This document shows, one piece after another, positions 61,770 through 64,000 of a stretch of 64,000 nt of DNA. A model generated the notes under the pieces. It made no database searches, was not told where the DNA came from, and saw only the letters and a list, made by a program, of their open reading frames with translations. The DNA is from Methylobacteriaceae bacterium (lineage in GTDB: Bacteria; Pseudomonadota; Alphaproteobacteria; Rhizobiales; Beijerinckiaceae). The first letter of the stretch is position 1. Each line of letters starts with the position of its first letter. The position numbers and the translations under genes are program-made. The DNA is taken from positions 1 to 64,000 of the forward strand of contig JACKJC010000006.1 of the NCBI GenBank assembly GCA_020638195.1. Direction: 5' to 3'.

Positions 61770-62987
61770 TTATTTCCGTGCAAAAACAAGGTGGCGCACA
61801 TCGATCGCGCCGGCGCGGAATCCCGCCTCGCAATATGACAGATAGTATTCCCAAAGCCGCCGAAATTTTTCGTCGAAACCCTGTCGCGCGATATCGGGCC
61901 AGGCGGCGCGGAACCGGTCGCGCCATTGGGCGAGGGTCAGCGCATAGTCGCGTCCGAAGGCCCTTTGGCCGAGCAGCGCGAGATCATGCGCCGAGCCGAG
62001 TTTTTCCAGAATGGCGCGCGTCGGCAGCATGCCGCCGGGAAAGACATAGCGGCGGATGAAGTCGAGCTCGCGGCGGTAGCGCGGGAAGATCGCCTCGTCG
62101 ATGGTGATTATCTGCAACGCCGCGCGTCCGCCGCTCTTCAGCCGGTCGCGCACCTGCGAAAAATAGGTCGACCAGTATTCCTCGCCGACCGCCTCGAACA
62201 TTTCGATCGAGGCGACGGCGTCATAGACGCCATGCTCGTCGCGATAATCCTGAAGCCGCACGTCGACGCGCTCGGCCAGGCCGGCCCTGTGCACACGCTC
62301 ACGCGCGAAATCGAACTGCTCCTTGCTGATCGTCAGCGCCGTGACGCGGCATCCCCGTTCGCGCGCGACATGTTCGGCGAAACCGCCCCAGCCACAACCG
62401 ATCTCCAGAATATGCTGGCCTTCGCGTGCGAAGATCGCATCGGCGAGCGCGCGATATTTGCGCTCCTGCGCTTCCTGCAGGTCGCCGCCCGGCGCGAGGT
62501 CGAGCGCCGAGGAATAGGTCATGCTCGGGTCGAGCCATTTCGCGTAGAAGGAATTTCCGAGATCGTAATGCGCGTGAATGTTTCGGCGCGACCCCGCGCG
62601 CGTGTTGCGATGCAGCCAGTGCCAGGCCATCTGCGCGACGCGCACTAGCGGCTTGCCCGCCAGCAGGCGCGAGATCGCATGCTGGTTGGCGCAGAAAAGT
62701 TCGAGGAAGGCGGTGAGATCGGGCGTCGACCATTCGCCGCGCATATAGGATTCCGCCACGCCTATGTCGCCATGCGCGAAGGCGCGCGCGAAGGCGTAGT
62801 CGTGGATAGCCATATGCGCCTGCGGCCCCGGCGCCATGCCGCCGAAGGCGAAAACCGCGCCGTCGGGCAGGGCGATCTCGAAGCGCCCATTCTCGATGAG
62901 GCTCGAAAATTCGAGCACCTTGCGAACCGCGAACGGATAGTCGGCGGCGCCTTGCATTTGATTGTGGCGTACAGGCAGAAAGGTCAT
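61770..62987 (-). CDS. cfa: Cyclopropane-fatty-acyl-phospholipid synthase
   Basis: The 405-residue enzyme adds a methylene bridge to unsaturated acyl chains of membrane phospholipids using SAM. It shows HAHYDLGNSFYAKWLDPSMTYS, ILEIGCGWGGFAEHVARERG, TISKEQFDFARERV, and the C-terminal QIITIDEAIFPRYRRELDFIRRYVFPGGMLPT. The ATG at 62987 (MTFLPVRHNQ) is chosen over an upstream ATG in the same frame because the extra segment is Arg-rich and not conserved. It follows the photolyase gene on the same strand. Confidence 0.95.
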   Translation of the reverse strand: MTFLPVRHNQMQGAADYPFAVRKVLEFSSLIENGRFEIALPDGAVFAFGGMAPGPQAHMAIHDYAFARAFAHGDIGVAESYMRGEWSTPDLTAFLELFCANQHAISRLLAGKPLVRVAQMAWHWLHRNTRAGSRRNIHAHYDLGNSFYAKWLDPSMTYSSALDLAPGGDLQEAQERKYRALADAIFAREGQHILEIGCGWGGFAEHVARERGCRVTALTISKEQFDFARERVHRAGLAERVDVRLQDYRDEHGVYDAVASIEMFEAVGEEYWSTYFSQVRDRLKSGGRAALQIITIDEAIFPRYRRELDFIRRYVFPGGMLPTRAILEKLGSAHDLALLGQRAFGRDYALTLAQWRDRFRAAWPDIARQGFDEKFRRLWEYYLSYCEAGFRAGAIDVRHLVFARK

Positions 62988-63099
62988 GCGGCGCTCCGTG
63001 GAATGCGCGAAAGACCTTGTCCCACGCTCCGATCGGATGCGTGGAACCTGAAACTTCAGTTTGCATTCCTCGCTGGTACGACGCAAGGGCGGGACGGGA

Positions 63100-64000
63100 T
63101 CATTCCTTGAGCTGCTGGAACGCCGTCAGCGCGCGCGCCCGCGCTTTCGCGTGATCGACGATCGGCGCCGGATAGTTTCGCGGCGGCTTCGGCGCCTCCC
63201 AGGGCTTGTGCAGGAAACGGTCGGGCGCATCGGCGAGTTCCGGACACCATTGCCGCACATAGGCGCCGTCGGGATCGAATTTCTCGCCCTGCAGCACCGG
63301 ATTGAAAACACGGAAGTATGGCGCGGCGTCCGCGCCGCATCCGGCGACCCATTGCCAGCTCGCCGCATTGTTGGCGGGGTCGGCGTCGCACAAAGTGTCC
63401 CAGAACCAGTCCTCGCCTGTGCGCCAGTCGATCAGCAGATGTTTGACCAGGAAAGATGCGACGATCATCCGCACACGATTGTGCATGTAGCCGGTCGCCC
63501 ATAATTCGCGCATGCCGGCGTCGACGATCGGATAGCCAGTGCGCCCGTGCCGCCAGGCCTTGATCGTCTCCGGGTCCGTTGTCGCCCATTCGAAGCGATC
63601 AAAGCGATCGTCGAAATTCTTCGTGGCGAGATCCGGATTGTGGAAAAGCAGGCCATAGGAGAATTCGCGCCAACCGACTTCCGCGAGAAACTTGTCGCAG
63701 CCGCGTTGCAGCCGCGGGTTCGACGCGGCCGCATGGCGCGTCGCCGCCCAGATCTGGCGCGGTGAAATCTCGCCGAACGCAAGGTGCGGCGAGAGCCGCG
63801 ACGTGCCCACTATGCCGGGAATGTCGCGACGATCGGCATAGTCGAGAACGCCATCATCGAGGAAGGCTGCGAGCTGCTGCGCGGCGGCTTGCTCGCCCGG
63901 CGTCCAGGCGTCGCGCAGGCCGCCGGCCCAGTCGGGCTTCGTCGGAAGCAGCTCCAGATCGTCGAGTTCGATCGCGCCCTTCGGCGCCGGCGCGCCGTCG
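63100..64000 (-). CDS. phr: Deoxyribodipyrimidine photo-lyase, C-terminal part (5' end outside window)
   Basis: The frame is open to the window end, so the N-terminal half is missing. The visible 300 residues are the FAD-binding domain: GTSRLSPHLAFGEISPRQIW, WREFSYGLLFHNPDL, YPIVDAGMRELWATGYMHNRVRMIVASFLVKHLLIDWRTGEDWFWDTLCDADPANNAASWQWVAGCGADAAPYFRVFNP, the signature region of CPD photolyases. It uses light to repair pyrimidine dimers. It is 112 bases upstream of cfa on the same strand. Confidence 0.95.
   Translation of the reverse strand, partial: DGAPAPKGAIELDDLELLPTKPDWAGGLRDAWTPGEQAAAQQLAAFLDDGVLDYADRRDIPGIVGTSRLSPHLAFGEISPRQIWAATRHAAASNPRLQRGCDKFLAEVGWREFSYGLLFHNPDLATKNFDDRFDRFEWATTDPETIKAWRHGRTGYPIVDAGMRELWATGYMHNRVRMIVASFLVKHLLIDWRTGEDWFWDTLCDADPANNAASWQWVAGCGADAAPYFRVFNPVLQGEKFDPDGAYVRQWCPELADAPDRFLHKPWEAPKPPRNYPAPIVDHAKARARALTAFQQLKE

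Overview
The window is a high-GC chromosomal stretch from an alphaproteobacterium, most likely of the order Hyphomicrobiales (Rhizobiales). The evidence is the gene content and order: surE-pcm-nlpD; yajC-secD-secF followed by an Mth938-type gene, a squalene/phytoene-synthase-like gene and trmFO; a type I glutamine synthetase behind a PII gene plus a eukaryote-type GlnII; a GAAC-N7-GAAC type SOS box; frequent GTG and TTG starts; and dense ATGA/GTGA overlaps. A closer assignment (for example Beijerinckiaceae or Methylocystaceae) cannot be made from the sequence alone. I see no rRNA, tRNA, CRISPR array, prophage or intact insertion sequence.

Layout. 1-4 kb: end of serS, surE, pcm and a lipoprotein of the NlpD type. 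4-13 kb: an assortment of metabolic and sensory genes (EamA exporter, YjbR protein, amidohydrolase, Crp-like regulator, small cytochrome c, DUF815 ATPase, amino-acid-type binding protein, hotdog thioesterase, nitroreductase, TMEM175-like channel). 13-23 kb: the yajC-secDF block, a small two-gene DUF2283 module, Mth938 and squalene-synthase-like genes, a large DUF2157/GDYXXLXY membrane protein and trmFO. 23-33 kb: a DUF1127 micro-gene, an unknown secreted protein, uvrA, dctA, an ECF sigma/RskA-type anti-sigma pair with a fasciclin gene, then ssb and a Nudix hydrolase. 33-46 kb: RNA helicase, a methyltransferase with a damaged end, hydrolase, cytochrome b561, malate/lactate-type dehydrogenase, parE, two glycosyltransferases, and a four-gene operon of unknown function. 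46-56 kb: glnB-glnA, macrodomain hydrolase, a second ECF sigma/anti-sigma pair with a subtilisin-like protease, and glnII. 56-64 kb: a methyltransferase/glycosyltransferase pair, a sulfurtransferase, cysteine synthase, a TadG-like pilus protein, cyclopropane fatty acid synthase and a photolyase cut by the window end.

How the genes work together. Nitrogen assimilation is the clearest circuit: both glutamine synthetase units carry near-identical sigma-54 promoters (48401-48416 and 55548-55563), and glnB has a TGC-N11-GCA site of the NtrC type upstream. DNA repair is represented by uvrA, ssb with its own LexA-type box, parE and a photolyase. Envelope functions recur: NlpD, SecDF, fasciclin, secreted protease, glycosyltransferases, Cfa. 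Two palindromic elements at 2524-2543 and 56160-56179 are almost identical and precede envelope-related genes; the second lies next to a TTAA-N7-TTAA site of the CtrA type.

The least explained items are a 66-residue insertion inside seryl-tRNA synthetase, the four-gene operon at 43123-46473, and the pair of paralogous glycosyltransferases with an identical four-cysteine motif.
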